NCBI GenBank assembly: GCA_027257055.1
Contig: JAPVLO010000985.1
Coordinates: 124,001-188,000, forward strand
Source of the DNA: Cephalopachus bancanus
Taxonomy: Eukaryota; Chordata; Mammalia; Primates; Tarsiidae
DNA length: 64,000 nt
Reading direction: 5' to 3'
Position numbers and translations under genes: made by a program. Of this stretch, positions 1-13,231 are shown piece after piece; position 1 is the first letter of the stretch; each line of letters opens with the position of its first letter. Below the pieces are notes generated by a model. That model had not been told where the DNA came from, searched no databases, and saw nothing but the letters and a program-made list of their open reading frames with translations.

Positions 1-120
1 AGGACATTCCAGCATGAAAGACCAGGGAGCCATCCCTCACCCCAGGACATTTCTTCCACCCAAATCCCATTTTTCTTGGCTCTAAAGCCAGATGCCCTGT
101 GAACACACCATGCACAGTTC
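1..120 (+). repeat. Unit 0, last 120 bp (end of module N1)
   Basis: This is the end of a unit that starts before the window. It carries the N1 words around aggacatt, gaaagaccaggg and gacatttcttcc, the polypyrimidine-rich stretch, and cacaccatgcacagttc just before the anchor at 121. Confidence 0.9.
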
Positions 121-2920
121 AGAATCTGTGTACATTTCTGGTGTTTTTGAAGACATGGTCTGGCTCTGTGGCCAAGGCTGGGGCGCAGAGACATGACCAT
201 CATTCTCCGCCTGCTTCGAAATTTTGGACTTTATCAATTCTCTCATCTCAGCCTCTGGAGTGGCTGGGACGATGGGCATCTCAGGTCCCCTGTTTGGAAG
301 GGTGCGGAGACGATGCCTCCCTGCATGGCTTGGTCTGGCCTTGAGCTCCTGGGCTCCAGCCATACTCCCGCCTTGACCTCCCAGACTGCTGGAATTCCAG
401 GCATGGGACTCCACGCCAGGCCTTCTGGTTCATTTTCTAGGAAGGAGCGAGGCCAGGCCTGGGGGCTCAGCCTCATCATCCCAGCACTTTGGAAGACCGA
501 GGCCAGTGGCTGGCACAAGCCTGTGGGCCAAGACCGCCTGGGCACCTCGGAGAGACCTCGTCTCTACCCTTCATCTCAAATGAGCCAGAGGTGGTGGCAC
601 ATGCCTGTCATTCCAGATCCTCAGAAGGCTAGGGAAAGGCTCACTGGAATCCTGCGGGCTGAGGCTGCAGTGTCCGGGAGCGAGCCACTGCCCTCAGCCT
701 GGGTGATGGAGTGAGACTTTTACTCAAAGAAAAAAAAAGAAAAAAGAAAAAAAGAAGAGCATCCATTTATGTGCGGAGTTGGGATCATCGTGAACAGACA
801 TCATTTGGAAAGAAGTCCCCAGTCTTGGGCCTAGAGTTCCCGAAAGATGATGGACTGGTAGACAATTGGGCTGTGGCTTTGAAAGGCCAAGGAAGGGGAA
901 CTCTGGAGCCCAGGTGCTTGAGACCCTCGTGGGCCACGTAGCGAGACCTTGCCACTCCCTGGAACGCAAACACTGGAGTCGTGTGTGGAGCTACCCGCCA
1001 TCCCGGCTGCATGGAATGCTGTGGGTTCTGTCCTGGGGCATGCCTTTGCATCTTCCCTGCCAACAGAACACGCAATTCCAGGCTGGTCACCCTGGCCCAT
1101 GGCCGTCAGCCCCACCCCCCCGTGAGGATGAGGCGGGAGGCTGCCTGAGTCCAGGGATCTGAGACCAGCCGGTGTGACGTGGCCAGACCTTGCTTCAGTG
1201 AGAGATATCCAAAACTGAGTCGGGTGGTGGCCTACATAGTCCCGGCTGCTCGGGGGCTGAGGTGGAGGACCACCTGAGATCTACAGGTCGAGGTCCCAGG
1301 AACCACGATTGGCGTCATGACCCAGGTGGGCCAATGGAGACTCCAGTGAAAAAAAAGAGGCCTCCCATATGCATCACGACTAGCGTCCATGGCTTCCCAG
1401 GGAAAGGTCCGCATGGGTGGGAGATGATGGAGTGATCAAGAGAGGAAGTGACCCTCTGGTCACAAAGGTGACAGACCGGGTGACCAGAAACTGGGCTGCC
1501 TGTGGCATTGCTGGTCTGCCTTGACCACACTGTGCCCACATCTGCCCTAACTCGAGGCTGTCTGTTCCATGAGCTCACACACGTCTTTTCCATGGTTCAT
1601 GTGTGTGGAGGTTGGAGGCAGGCCTTCTGGGACACGTGGCCCAATGTTCGGGACAGACATGCCCGGTTGTGACCTTTGAAACCTCCTGCAAATGACAGGC
1701 GATAAAATGCCATTTCCTCTCCCATCCCTGAAGGTGACTCCCTGTGCTGGGTGGCAGGGGTGTTTGTGGTGGTGGTGTTGGTGATTACTACGATTTGAAT
1801 CAGAATCCTGCTCTGTCATCTAGGCCAGAGTGCAGGGGCATGCTTACGGCCACCATGGACTCCACCTGTCAGGCTCTGGCAATCCCCCTGCCTTAGCCCC
1901 TGAGTGGCTGGAACCACAGGCCTGTGTCACCACACCTGGCTAATCTTTGAATTTATTTTTGATGGCCGAGACAAAGGCTCACCCAATGTGCTGGGTTGGT
2001 CTTGAACCCACAGGCTCAGACTGTCCACTCGCCTCAGATTCTGATGGGCCAGGCTGCCACACTGAGACCCTGAGTCTGGGCTGTGGTTGTGGTGGTGGTG
2101 ATTGGAATTATTGCTCTGAGTCAGAGTCCCACTCTGTCCCCCAGGCCAGAGTGAAGAGGCCTGCTCTTGGCCACCTCGACCACAACCGACTGGGCTATGG
2201 CAACCCCACAGCTGCAGTGTCCTGAGTGACCCGATCAAAAGGCATGCACCACCATGCTCATCTCATTTTCTTGGTTTCTTGTAGAGACGAGGTCTCGCCA
2301 AGCTGCCCGGGCTGGTCTCAAGGCTATCCTCTCGCCTCAGTACCTCCAAGCGCTGAGGTGACAGGCGTGAGCCATGGCACCCAGTCTTCCCATCCCACTT
2401 GAGGCCCCACCACCTGTTCCGCTCCCTTCAGACGACCCCGGAAACTAGACTAGGCAGCCAGAGTTGTCCACCAATCCTGCCACAAGGGAGCGCCTGGCAC
2501 AGGGGCGTGTCTTCGCCGGGCATCCAGCCCTCCACCCGCATCGTTCTCAGGGTGAATCTGCTCGCTCCTCCCAGGGGCCGACTGGGGGAATGCGAGGTCG
2601 TAGCTCTCAAACATTTGGGGGGGTGGGGATGACCGGGTGACTCACGACTGTGTCCTTGGAACTCAGGGAGGCCGAGACAGGAAGATGACAGGAGCCCGGG
2701 TGCTCGAGACCAGGCTGGACACAATAGCAAGCTCCCACCTCGAACCCAAGTATAACTCATTCCTCGGTGTGAGGATCACCTCCGGCCCAATGTTCAAGAC
2801 CAGGCAGGAAGACCAGGATGTCAACCAAGTGGAAAGCCTATGATTGCAGCAGTTTGGGACACCCAGGCTGGGAGGATGCCCCGAGTTGGGTGATTTGAGA
2901 GCAGCCTTGTCAGCCTAGTG

Positions 2921-3017
2921 AGGAAAGAAAAGAAAGATAGAAAGAAAGATAGAAAGAAGAAAGAAAGAAGGAAGGAAAGAAGGGAGGAAGGAAGGAAGAA
3001 AGGAATGAAGGAATGAA

Positions 3018-3070
<53 letters not shown>

Positions 3071-3072
3071 AA
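2921..3072. repeat. (GAAA)n tract, unit 1
   Basis: About 150 bp of purines: GAAA with GATA-like interruptions at first, then GGAA blocks, then a pure GAAA run up to the Alu insertion. Confidence 0.95.
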
Positions 3073-3075
3073 TCC

Positions 3076-3370
3076 AAGCCAGGCTCTGTGGCTCGGCCTG
3101 TAATTCCAAGCCTAGGGAGGCTGAGGTGAGTGGATTGCCTGAGCCCATGGGTTCAAGACCCACCTAGGCAACTTGGCAAGACCTCATCTCTACAATAAAT
3201 CTAAAAATTAGCCAGGCATGGTGGTGCCGGCCTGTAGTTCCAGCTACTTGGAAGGCTGAGGCAGAAGGATTGCTGGAGCACAGCAGGTTGAGGCTGCGGT
3301 GGCCGGAGGTGGCCACTGCACTCCAGTCTGGGTGACAGAGTGAGACTCCAACTCAAAAAAAAAAAAAAAA
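3076..3370 (+). mobile_element. Extra full-length Alu in unit 1, with target-site duplication
   Basis: The element runs from about gccaggctctgtggctcgg to an uninterrupted run of 16 A at 3355-3370. Both arms are present and the joint is aaatctaaaaatta. It is flanked by the same 10-bp word aaagaaatcc at 3066-3075 and 3368-3377, which is the expected target-site duplication, and the duplicated word is the normal GAAA/N1 border of the unit. It reads as a J-like left arm with a changed promoter stretch (gggttcaagacc). Confidence 0.85.
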
Positions 3371-3706
3371 GAAATCCTTTCTCCTGCAAACCTTCTGCCC
3401 TGAGTCCTCCCTCCTGGCCTGCCCACATGATAGGGTCCCCCAAGTTTTGCACCTTCCAGCCCCCAAACCCTAATGCCTGCTCCTACTTTGGTGCAGAAGT
3501 TCCTGAGGCTCCCTGGCCGGGTTCCTGCCCTCTCTCCTCTCCGAGGTGAAAAATGTGACCCAGGCAGACTTGCCCTCTGACCCGGCAGTGAGGACATTCC
3601 GCGAAGGGATCCCAGAGATATACCTCACCTGGGGATATTTCTTCACCTCAGTCCCATTTTTCTGGCTCTAGAGCCAGTAGCCATTTGAACACACCACATG
3701 CAGTTG

Positions 3707-6700
3707 AGAATCTGTGTACAATTCTGATGTTTTTGGAGACAGGGTCTGGCTCTGTGGCCAAGGCTGGGACCCGGGGACACGACAGCCATTCTCCGCCAGC
3801 TTCAAAATTGCGGGCTCCAGCGGTCCTCCTGCCTCAGTCACCGGAGTGGCTTGGATGATGGGCACCTCAACCGCAGGCCTCCTGTTTGGATGGGTGTGGA
3901 GACGAGGTCTCCCTGCGTGGCCTGGGCTGGCTTTGAGCAACTGGACTCCAGCCATCCTTCCACCTCAGCCTCAAAGACTGCTGGGATTCCAGGCGTGGGA
4001 TGCCTCGCCAGGCCTTCTGGTTCGTTTTTGATGAAGGATTGAGGCGAGGTTCGGGAGCACAGCCCCATCATCCCAGCACTTTTGGAGACTGAGTCCAGCT
4101 GATGGATCGAGGCCGCAGGCAGATACCTGCCCAGGCATATCAATAAGACCTCATCCCTACCCTCCATTCCAAATGTGCTGGGTGTGTTGATGTGTGCCTG
4201 TCATTCTGGCTCCTTGGAAGGCCAGGGAAAGGGTCGCTGAAGTCTGGCGGACCGAGACTGCAGTTTCCGGCAGTGAGCCACCACTCTCAGCCTGGGTGAT
4301 GGAGTGAGACTCTGACTCAAAGAAGAAGAGGGAAAAAGGAAACAAAGAAGATCATCCATTTGTGTATTGAGTTGGGATCATCGTGAACAGACAGGGATTA
4401 TCTGGGAAGAAGGCCCCAGCCTTGGTCCTAGAGTTACCAAAAGATGATGGATTGGCAGACAATTGGCCTGTGGCTTTGGAAGGCCGAGGCAGGGGAACAC
4501 TGGAGCCCAGGAGCTTGAAACCAGCCTGGGCCACGTAGCGAGACCTCGTTGATCCCTGGAATGCAAAGTCATGTGTGGTGGCACCCACCATCCTGGGTAC
4601 ATGAGATGTGATGGGCCCTGTCCTGGGGCATTCCTTTGCATCGCCCCTGTCAACAGAACGTGTGAGTACAGGCCGGGCACCATGGCCCATGACCGTCAAC
4701 CCCACACCCTGGGTGGCTGAGGCAGGAGGCTGCCTATGCCCAGGGGTCAGAGACCAGTCTGAGTGACGTGGCCAGACATCATCTCGGTGAGATGTATCCA
4801 AAATCGATTCAGGTGCAGTGGCCCACGTAGTCCTGGCTGCTCGGGGCCAGAGGTGGAAGGACAGCCTCAGCCTCACAGGTCGAGGCCCCAGGAGCCACAA
4901 TCGTGCCACCGAGCCCCAGGTGAGCCAACAGAGACTCCGGGGAAAAAAAAGATGCCTCACACGTGTGTCGTGATGAGCATCCACGGCTCCTGAGGGAAAG
5001 GTCCGTGTGGTCAGGGATGATGGATTGATCAGGAGAGGAAGTGGACCTCCCCCTGCACGAAGGTGACAGACTGGACCGTCTTGATCACACTGTGCCTGAT
5101 GGCCACCCTAACTTAGGGCTGTCTGTTCTGTGAGCTCAGATGCGTCTTTGCTGTGGGGCATGAGTGTGGAGGTTGGAGACAGGCATTCTGTGATGCGTGG
5201 CAGAATGTGTGTGACAGACAAGCCCGGTGGCAATCTTTTAAATTGGCAAATGACAGGAGATAAAATGCCTTTTCCTTCCCATCCCTAAGGGTGAAACCTC
5301 GTGCTGGTTGGCAGGGGTGGTGGTGGTGGCTGTGGTGGTGATTATTACTATTTGGAATTGGAATTCCACTCTGTTGCCCAGGCCAGATTGTAGGTGCATG
5401 CTCACAGATACCGCAGACTCCACCTGCTGGGCTCTGGCAATCCTCCAGCCACAGCCCCCCAAGTGCCTGGAACCACAGGCCTGTGTCAGCATGCCAGGCT
5501 AATCTTTAGATTTATTTTTGATGTCCAAGAGCAAGGTTTTGCCCTTTTTCCCGGGCTGTTCTCAAACCCACAGGCTCAGGCCATCCACTCGCCTTGGACT
5601 CCAAAGGACCGGAATGGCAGGCTGAGCCCCTGAGCCCAGCCTGTGGTTGTGTTGGTCGTGGTTGGTATTATTATTCTGAGTCGTAGTCCCATTCAGTCGC
5701 CTAACCCAGAGCACAGGGGTCCACTCTCAGCCACCTCAGCCTCCACTAGCTGGGCTCCTGAGATCCTCCTCCTGTGGCGTCCAGAGTGGCCAAAACAACA
5801 TCCATGCACCACCATGCTCAGCTCATTTTGTTGATTTCTTGTAGAGACAAGGTCTCGGTAGGTGCCCGGGCTGGTCTCAATCCCATGGGTTCAGGTCATC
5901 CTCTCGCCTCTGCACCCCAAAGCACTGGGTGACAGGTGTGAGCCCCTGCACCTGGCCTTCACACAGCTCTTGGTGCCCCAACACAAGGACAGCTCCCTTC
6001 AGACAACTTTGGACTCAGGAATGGGGAGCCAGAGTCGCCCTCCGAGCCCACACTGAAGGAGAGCCTGGTGCAGGGGCGTGTCTCTGCCAGAACGCCCAAA
6101 CCTTCACCCACCTCGTTCCAGCGTGTACCTGCTCACTCCTCCCAGGGTCTGCCTTGGGGATAGTAAGGTCAAGACTCTCAAACCTTTTGAGGAGAGGGAT
6201 GGCTGGGCGACTCACACCTGTCTCCTCGGCACTCAGGCAGGCCGAGAGGGGCAGATGGTTGGAGCCCAGGAGTTCGAGACCAGGCAGGACACCATAGCAA
6301 GCTCCCACCTTGACCCCAAGCAAAACCCAGGCCTCATCATTAGGATCACCTCCGGCCCAGAATTCAAGACCAGGTGGGAAGACCAAGATGTCAATCAAAT
6401 GGTAAGTCGGTGATCACAGCAGTTTTAGAAGCCCAGGACAAGAAGATAACCAGAGTTGGGCAGTTTGAGAACAGCATGGGCAATAAAAGAAAGAAAGTGA
6501 GGAAATAAAAGAAAGAAAGAAAGAATAAAAGAAAGAAAGAAGGAAGAAAGGAAGGAAGAAAGAAGAAATAAAAAAGGAAAGAAAGAAAGAAAGAAATCCA
6601 TTTTCCCACAATCCTTCGGTCCTCTGTCCTTCCTCCCTCCCACATGTGAGGGTCCCCCAAACTCGGCATCTTCAAGCCCCAACCATCCCCAAAGGCTGCC

Positions 6701-6928
6701 CTGCTTTGGTGCAGGAGTTCCCAGGGCTCCCTGGCAAGGTTTCTGCCAGCTGTCCTCTCTGAGGTGAGAAATGTGACACAGGCAGGCCGGCCCTCCAACT
6801 CGACAATGAGCACCTTCCGCAAAGAAATGCTGCAGAAACATCCCTCACCCGGGGACGTTTCTTCACTACCAGATGCATTTTCTCTGTCTCTGAAGCCAGT
6901 CCCCATTTGAACACACCACGCACAGTTA
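3707..6928 (+). repeat. Unit 2 (3,222 bp), full
   Basis: Landmarks: F1 tail 4317-4351, F3 from 4671, R2 linker 5316-5350, R3 linker about 5640-5680, F4 from 6201, GAAA-type tract 6483-6596. About 40 bp of N2 is missing near 5070, between the words gacagactgga and ccgtcttgatcac. The tract opens with an unusual AATAAAAG block. Confidence 0.92.
6483..6596. repeat. GAAA/AATAAAAG tract, unit 2
   Basis: About 114 bp of interrupted GAAA mixed with AATAAAAG blocks. The word gtgagg inside it suggests that the tract start was duplicated. Confidence 0.9.
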
Positions 6929-9900
6929 AGAATCTGTGTACAATTCTGATGTTTTTTGAGACAGGTTCTGGCTCTGTGGCCAAGGCCAGGTCCCAGGAAC
7001 ATTACCGTCGTTCTCCGCCAGCTTCGAATTGCAGACTCTGGTGATCCTCCAACATCAGCCACCGGAATGGTCGGGACGACGGGCATCATGACCCCAGACC
7101 ACCTGTTTGGATGGGTGCAGAGACAGGGTCTCCCTCCATGACCTGGGCTGGCCTTGAGTTCTTGGCCTCCAGCCATCCTCCTGCCTCGTCTTCCCAGAGT
7201 GCTGGGAATACAGGCATGGGCCACCGTGTCCAGCCTTCTGGTTTGTGATCATGAAGGATCGAGCCTGGGCTTGGGGTCTCAGCCTCATCATCCTAGCGAA
7301 TTGGGGGCCAAAGCCAGAGACTAACCTGAGCCAGCAGATCCAAGACTCACCTGGGCAACTCGGCGAGAACTCGTCTCTACTCTCCATCCCAAATGGGCCC
7401 GGCGTGGTGACACACTCCTGTTTTTCTGGCTCCTTGGAAGGCTGAGGGGGGAAGGCTTGCCGCAGCCCTGAAGGCTGAGGCTGTGGTTCCAAAATCGAGC
7501 CACTGCCTTCCAGTCTGGGCAATGGAGTGAGACTCCGAATCAAAAAAAAAAAGGGAAGAAAAGTACAGCATCCATTTTTGTATGGAGTTGGGATCATCAT
7601 AAATAGACAGAGATCTTTGGGGAAGGAGACCTCAGTCTTGGGCCTAGAGTTCCCAAAATTTGGTGGATTGGCAGACAATTGGGCTGTGGCTTTGCGAGGC
7701 CGAGGTGGGGGACTGCTGGAGCCGTAGAGTGTCAGATCAGCCTGGGACTCATAGCGAGACCTCATCACTCCCCGGAACGCAAACACTGGAGTCACACATG
7801 GTGGTGCCACCGGTACCAGCTACACAGGATGCGATGACCTATGTCCTGGGGTGTGCCTTTGCATCGCCCTCGCCAAAAGCATGTGCGAGTCCAGGCCAGG
7901 CACAGTGGCTCATGGCCGTCACACCTGTGCCTGGAAAGCCGAATTGTGTGACTGCCTGATCCCAGGGGTTGGAAACCAGTCTGGGCAATGTGGCCAGGAC
8001 TAGCCTTGGCAAGACGTCCCCAAAATCGAGTCAGACTTGGTGGCCCCTGGAGTCCTGGCTGCTTGAGGGCCGAGGAGGGAGGACCACCTGAGCCTCTCAG
8101 ATCGAGGCCCCGGGAACCATGATCATGCCGCCATACCCCAGTCCCACTGATGGAGACTGCGGCAACCAAAAAGACACCTCCCACATGTGTCACAATGGGC
8201 GTCAATGGCTCCCCAGGGAAAAGTCCACATGGGTGGGGGACAATGGAGTGATCGTGAGAGAAAGGGTCCCTCCCCACCCGAATTGGCAAATTGGGCGACT
8301 AGAACCTGTGCTTGCCCTGGCTTTGCCAGACTGCCTTAATCGCTCTGTGCCTGATGTGTGCCCTAGCTCGGGGCCATCTCGTCTGTGATTTCACATGCAT
8401 CTTTGCCGTGGGGCATGACAGTGGAGGGAAGAGGCAGGCCTTCTGAAGGCATGAGACGGATGTGCCAGTGCTCCGCTTTGAAACCTCTTGTGAATGACAG
8501 GTGGGAAAGTACCTTTTCCTGTATCATCCCTTAGGTTGACTACTCGTGCTGTGTGACATGGGTGGTGGTGGTTTTGGTGGTAGTGATTATTATTATTTGG
8601 AGTCAGAATCCTGCTTTGTCACCCAGGCTGGAGCGCAGGGGCACGCTAACGACTACTGTGGACTCCAACTGCCGGCTCAGATGAACCTCCCACCTCGGTC
8701 CCCCAAGTGTCTGAAACCACAGGCCTATGTCACCACACCCGGCTAATATTTGGATTTATTTTTGATGGCAGAGATGAGGTCTCATCCAGTGTCCTGGCCT
8801 GGTCTCAAACCCACAGGCTCAGGCCATATACTCACATTGGTCTCCGAAGGGCTGGGATGCCAGGCTGAGCCCCAGAGCCTGACCTGTGGTTGTAGTGGTA
8901 GTGGTTGGTATTATTGTTCTGAGTCGTAGTCCTGCTCTGTCACCCATGCTGGAGCTCAGGGGCCCACTCTTGGCCTCTGCAGCCTCCATTGCCTGGGCTC
9001 CAGCGATTCTCCCGCCCTGGCCTCCAGAGGGGCCAGAACGACAGACATGCACCACCACACTCAGCTCATTTTGTTGGTTTCTTTTAGAGACTAGGTCTGG
9101 CCAATTGCCTAGACTTGTCTCAAACCCGGGGGCTCAGGCCGTGCTCTCAACTCGGCTTCACAAACCGCCAGTGTGACAGACCTGAATCCCCACGCCTGGA
9201 CTTCACATCCCTCTGTGGGACCCACCACGAGGCGTGCTCCCTTCGGATGACCCGGGACTTGCAGCAGGAAGTCAGAATCGCCTGCTGAGCCCACCCGAGT
9301 GAGCGCCTGGCTCAGGGGCGTGTCTCTTCCAGGGCACCCACAACTCATCCCGCCTTGTTCCCCAGGATGGACCCACTTGCTTCTCCCAGGGACTGCCTCA
9401 GGGAAAGGGAGGGTGTGACTCTCATACTGTTAGAGGGGGTGGGGCTGGCCGGGAGACACACGCCTGTCTCCTCTGAACTCGGGAAGGCTGAGACAGGAAG
9501 ATGGCTGGAGCCCAGGAGCTGAGACCATGCTGGATACCATAGAAAGCTCCCACCTAGACCCCAAACAAAACCCAAAATATCTTAGGTGAGGGCAGGACTC
9601 AGTGGGAGGATCACCTCAAGCCCAGAGTTCAAACCAGGCAGGAAGATCAGGATGTCAACCAAATGGAAAGCCTGTTATCACAGCAGTTTGGGAGGCTGAG
9701 CCCAAGAGGAAGGTTAGAGTTGGGTGGTTTTAGAGCAGCCAGGGCTACCTAGTGAGGAAACAAAAGAGAGAGAGAGGAAAAGAAAGAAACGAAGAAAGAA
9801 ACAAAAGAAAAAGAAAGAAAGAGATTCTAAGTCAACAAAGAAATCCATTTGCCTGCAAACTTTCTGCCCTCAGTTCCCCCCCCCCCATCAACCCCACATA

Positions 9901-10064
9901 GGAGAGTCCCCCAAGCTCGGCACCTTCCAGCCCCAACCACCCCCCAATGGTTGCCCCTGCTTTGGTGCGACAGTTCTGGAGGCTCCCTGGCTGGGTTTTT
10001 GCCAGCTCTCCTCTCCTAGGTGAGAAATGTGCCCCAGGTAGGCCGGCCCTCTGACTCGGCAATG
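6929..10064 (+). repeat. Unit 3 (about 3,136 bp), type-B tail
   Basis: Landmarks: F1 tail 7542-7562 (short), F3 from 7894, R2 linker 8561-8598, R3 linker 8884-8920, F4 from 9447, impure tract 9757-9823. The end of F6 is of the variant called type B here (ccagggctacctag, then caaaagagagagag). The 3' limit is set at the deletion that removes the next anchor. Confidence 0.9.
9757..9823. repeat. Purine tract with GA run, unit 3
   Basis: Type-B tract: caaaagagagagagagg followed by impure GAAA. It is followed by attctaagtcaacaaag before N1. Confidence 0.9.
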
Positions 10065-13000
10065 AAGTCTGTGGCCCAGGCTGGGCACGGGAGACAGGAC
10101 CCTTGCTCACCACCAGCCTCGAAATCACGGGCTCCAGCTGTCTTCCTGTCTAAGCCTCTGGAGTGTCCAGGAAGATGGGCACCACAACCCCAGACTCCCT
10201 GTCTGGATGGGTGCAGAGAGGGGTTCTCCCTGCTTGACCCAGGCTGGCCTTGAGCTCCTCGGCTACAGCCCTCTCCTGATTTGACCTCCCAGAGCACTGG
10301 GATTCCAGGGTGGGTCACTGCGCCTGGCTTTCTGGTTCATTTTTGAGGAAGGATTGAGGCTGGGCTTGGGAGCTCAACCTCTTCATCCCAGCATTTTGGG
10401 GGGCTGAGGCTAGTGGCTGGCCCATTCCAGCAGGTCTGAGACACGCCCAGGCAGTCGGTGAGACCTTGTCTATACACTCCATCCCAAATGAACTGGACAT
10501 TGTGGTGTGCGCCTGTCAACTCGGCTTCTTGGAAAGTCTGTGGGGGATGGCTCGCTGGAGCCTGGCGGTCCAAGGCTGCACTGGCCGGGAACAAGCCACC
10601 ACCCTCCAGCCTGGGCGAGAAGTGAGACTCCGACTCAAACAATAAAGAATAAAAGGAAAGTAAGAAGAGCATCCATTTGTGTATGGAATTGGGATCATTG
10701 TGAACAGACAGAGATCATTGGGGAAGGAGACTGCAGCCTCGGTCATAGAGTTCCTGAAAGATGGTCAATCGGCAGACAATCGGGCTGTGGCTTTGGGATG
10801 CTGAGGTAGAGGACCACTGGAGCCTGGGATTTTGAGACCAGTCTGGGTCGTGTAGCAAGACTCTGTCGCTCCCCGGAATGCAAACACTCGAGTTGCACGT
10901 GCTGGCATCCATGGTCCCAGCTACACAGGATGTGGTGGCCTCTGTCCTGGGGTGTGCCTTAGTGTTGCCCTCACCGACAGCACGTGAAAGTCCAGGCAGC
11001 ACACCATGGTTCATGGCCATCACACATGTGCCCTGGGAGGCCACGGCGGGAGGCTACCTGAGCCCTGGGGTCAGAGACTAGGCTGGGTGATGTGGGCAGA
11101 TCTAGTCTCAGTGAGAGGTCCGCAAAATCGAGTCAGGCGTGGTGGCTCACGGAGTCCCGGCTCTTGGGGCTAAGGCAGGAGGACCATCTGAGCCCCTCAG
11201 GTTGAGGCCACAGGAGCCACCATCATGCTGCCTCACCCCAGCCCTGCCAACAGAGACTCCGGTGAAAAAAAGAACCTCCCACGTGCATCATGATGTGCAT
11301 CCGTGGCTCCCCAGGGTAACCTCTGCATGGGCAGGGGGCAATGGAGTGATCGGGAGAGGAATGGGCCTGCCCCCCATCCAAAGTTGGCACACCGGGCAAC
11401 CGGAACCGGTGGTGCCCTGGGCGCTGCCAGACAGCCTTGATCACTCTGTGCCTGATGGCTGCCCTAGCTTGGGACCGTCTGTTCCGTGAGCTCACACATG
11501 TCTTTGCCATGGGGCACGAGTGTGGAGGGTGGAGGCAGACCTTCTGGGGCACATAGCTGAAGGTGTGGGACAGACATGACCGGTGGCCACCTTTGAAACC
11601 TCCCGCGAATGACAGGCAGGAAAGTGCCTTTTCCTTTCCCATCCCTGAGGGTAACGCCTGGTTCTGGGTGGCAAGGGTCGTGGTGGTGGCAGTGGTGGTG
11701 ATTATTATTATTTGGAGTCAGAATCCCACTCTGTCAAGCAGGCTGGAGTGCAGGGACACGCTCAAGGCCACCGTGGACTCCACCTGTGGGGCTTAGGTGA
11801 TCCTCTCACATTGTCTCCTGGAGTGTCTGGATCCACAGTCCTCCAACATCATGCCTGGCTAATCCTTGAATTTATTTTTGAGGGCCCAGATGAGGTCTTG
11901 TCCAGTGTCCTGGGCTGGTCTCGAACCCACAAGCTCAGGCCGACCACTTGCCTCAGCCTGTGAAGGGTCGGCAAGCCAGTCTGAGTCTCTGGGCCTAGGC
12001 TGTGGTTGTGGTGGCAGTGGTTGTTATTTTTATTCTGATTCAGAGTCCCACCTGTCACCAAGGATGGATTGCAAGGACCTGCTCTCAGCCTTTGTGGCCT
12101 CCACCTGCTGGACTCCCATGATTCTCCCACCACGGCCTCCTGAGTGACTGGAATGACGTGTGTGCAGCACCATGCTTGGCTCATTTTGTTGGTCTCTTAT
12201 AGAGAGGAGGTCTTGCCAAAGTGCCCCAGGATGGTCTCGAACATGGGGGCTCAGACCATCCTCTCCCCTCAGCCTCCCAAACACCTGCATGACAGGTGTG
12301 AGCTCCCACACCACCTTCACACCACTCTTGGGGCCCCACCACAAAGTCCGCTCCCTTCAGATGACCTGGCCCTGGAGAGGGCAGTTGGACTCACCCACCA
12401 AACCCACCCTGGCAGAGCACATGAGACAGGGGCATATCTTCGCTGGGGCTGCCACCCCTCAGCCTGCCTCATTGCCCAGGGTGGACCAGGTCCCTCCTCC
12501 CAGGGACTGCCTCGGGGAAAGGGAGGGCATGACTCTCAAACCTCAGGGGGGCGGTTGGGAAACTCATGCCTGTCTCCTCTGCACTCGAGGAGGTTGAGAC
12601 GGAAAGACAGCTGGAGTCCAGGGGCTTGTACCAGGCTGGACCATAGGAAGCCCCCACTTCGACTCCAAGAAAAAAAACAGAAAACCTTGAGTGAGGGCAG
12701 GCCTGGCGGGAGGATCGCCTCAGGCCACAGAGTTCAAGACCAGGCAGGAAGACCAGGATGTCGACCAAATGGAAAGCCTGTAATTGCAGCAGTTTGGGAC
12801 TCCGAGGCCGAGAGGAATGCCCGAGTTGTATGGTTTGAGAGCATCCAGGGCTACCTAGTGACAAAATAAAAGAGAGAGAGGAAAAAAGGAAAGAAATCCA
12901 TTCTCCTGCAAACCTTCTGCCCTCAGTCCTTTCCCCCATCCCTGCCACATGTGAGGATCCCCCAAGCTCGGCAACTTCCAGCCCCAACCCCCCCCAATGT

Positions 13001-13231
13001 CTGCCCCTGCTTTGGTGTGGGAATTCCCGAAGCTCCCTGGCCGGGTAAGTGCTGGCTCTTCTTTCCAAGGTGAGAACTGTGCCCCAGTCAGGCTGACCCT
13101 CCCACTCCGAAGCAAGGATCTTCCGCCAAGAAACACCAGGGAAACATCCTTCACCTGGGGAAATTTCTTCCCCCCAAACCCATGTTTCCTGGCTTTAAAG
13201 CCAGTCGCCCTGTGATCACACCACACACTTG
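10065..13231 (+). repeat. Unit 4 (about 3,167 bp), start deleted, type-B tail
   Basis: The anchor, the end of N1 and the first bases of R1 (about 200 bp) are deleted: caatgaa of N1 runs straight into gtctgtggcccagg of R1 near 10065. The rest is intact: F1 tail 10637-10668, F3 from 10994, R2 linker 11678-11710, R3 linker 12000-12037, F4 from 12553, very short purine tract 12862-12897. Confidence 0.9.
12862..12897. repeat. Short purine tract, unit 4
   Basis: Only about 36 bp: a GA run and two GGAAAA-like blocks. Type B. Confidence 0.9.

Larger units (their letters stand above)
121..3706 (+). repeat. Unit 1 (3,586 bp), full modules plus an extra Alu
   Basis: All modules are present. Landmarks: F1 tail 725-758, F3 from 1081, R2 linker 1755-1795, R3 linker 2081-2117, F4 from about 2631, GAAA tract 2921-3072. 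It is about 300 bp longer than a plain unit because a full Alu sits at 3076-3370 between the GAAA tract and N1. Confidence 0.92.

Noticed and set aside
9878..9890. Poly-C run as a functional i-motif or G4 site
   Set aside because: It is one short run in a variable C-rich part of N1. Neighbouring units have shorter or broken runs, so it is probably slippage.
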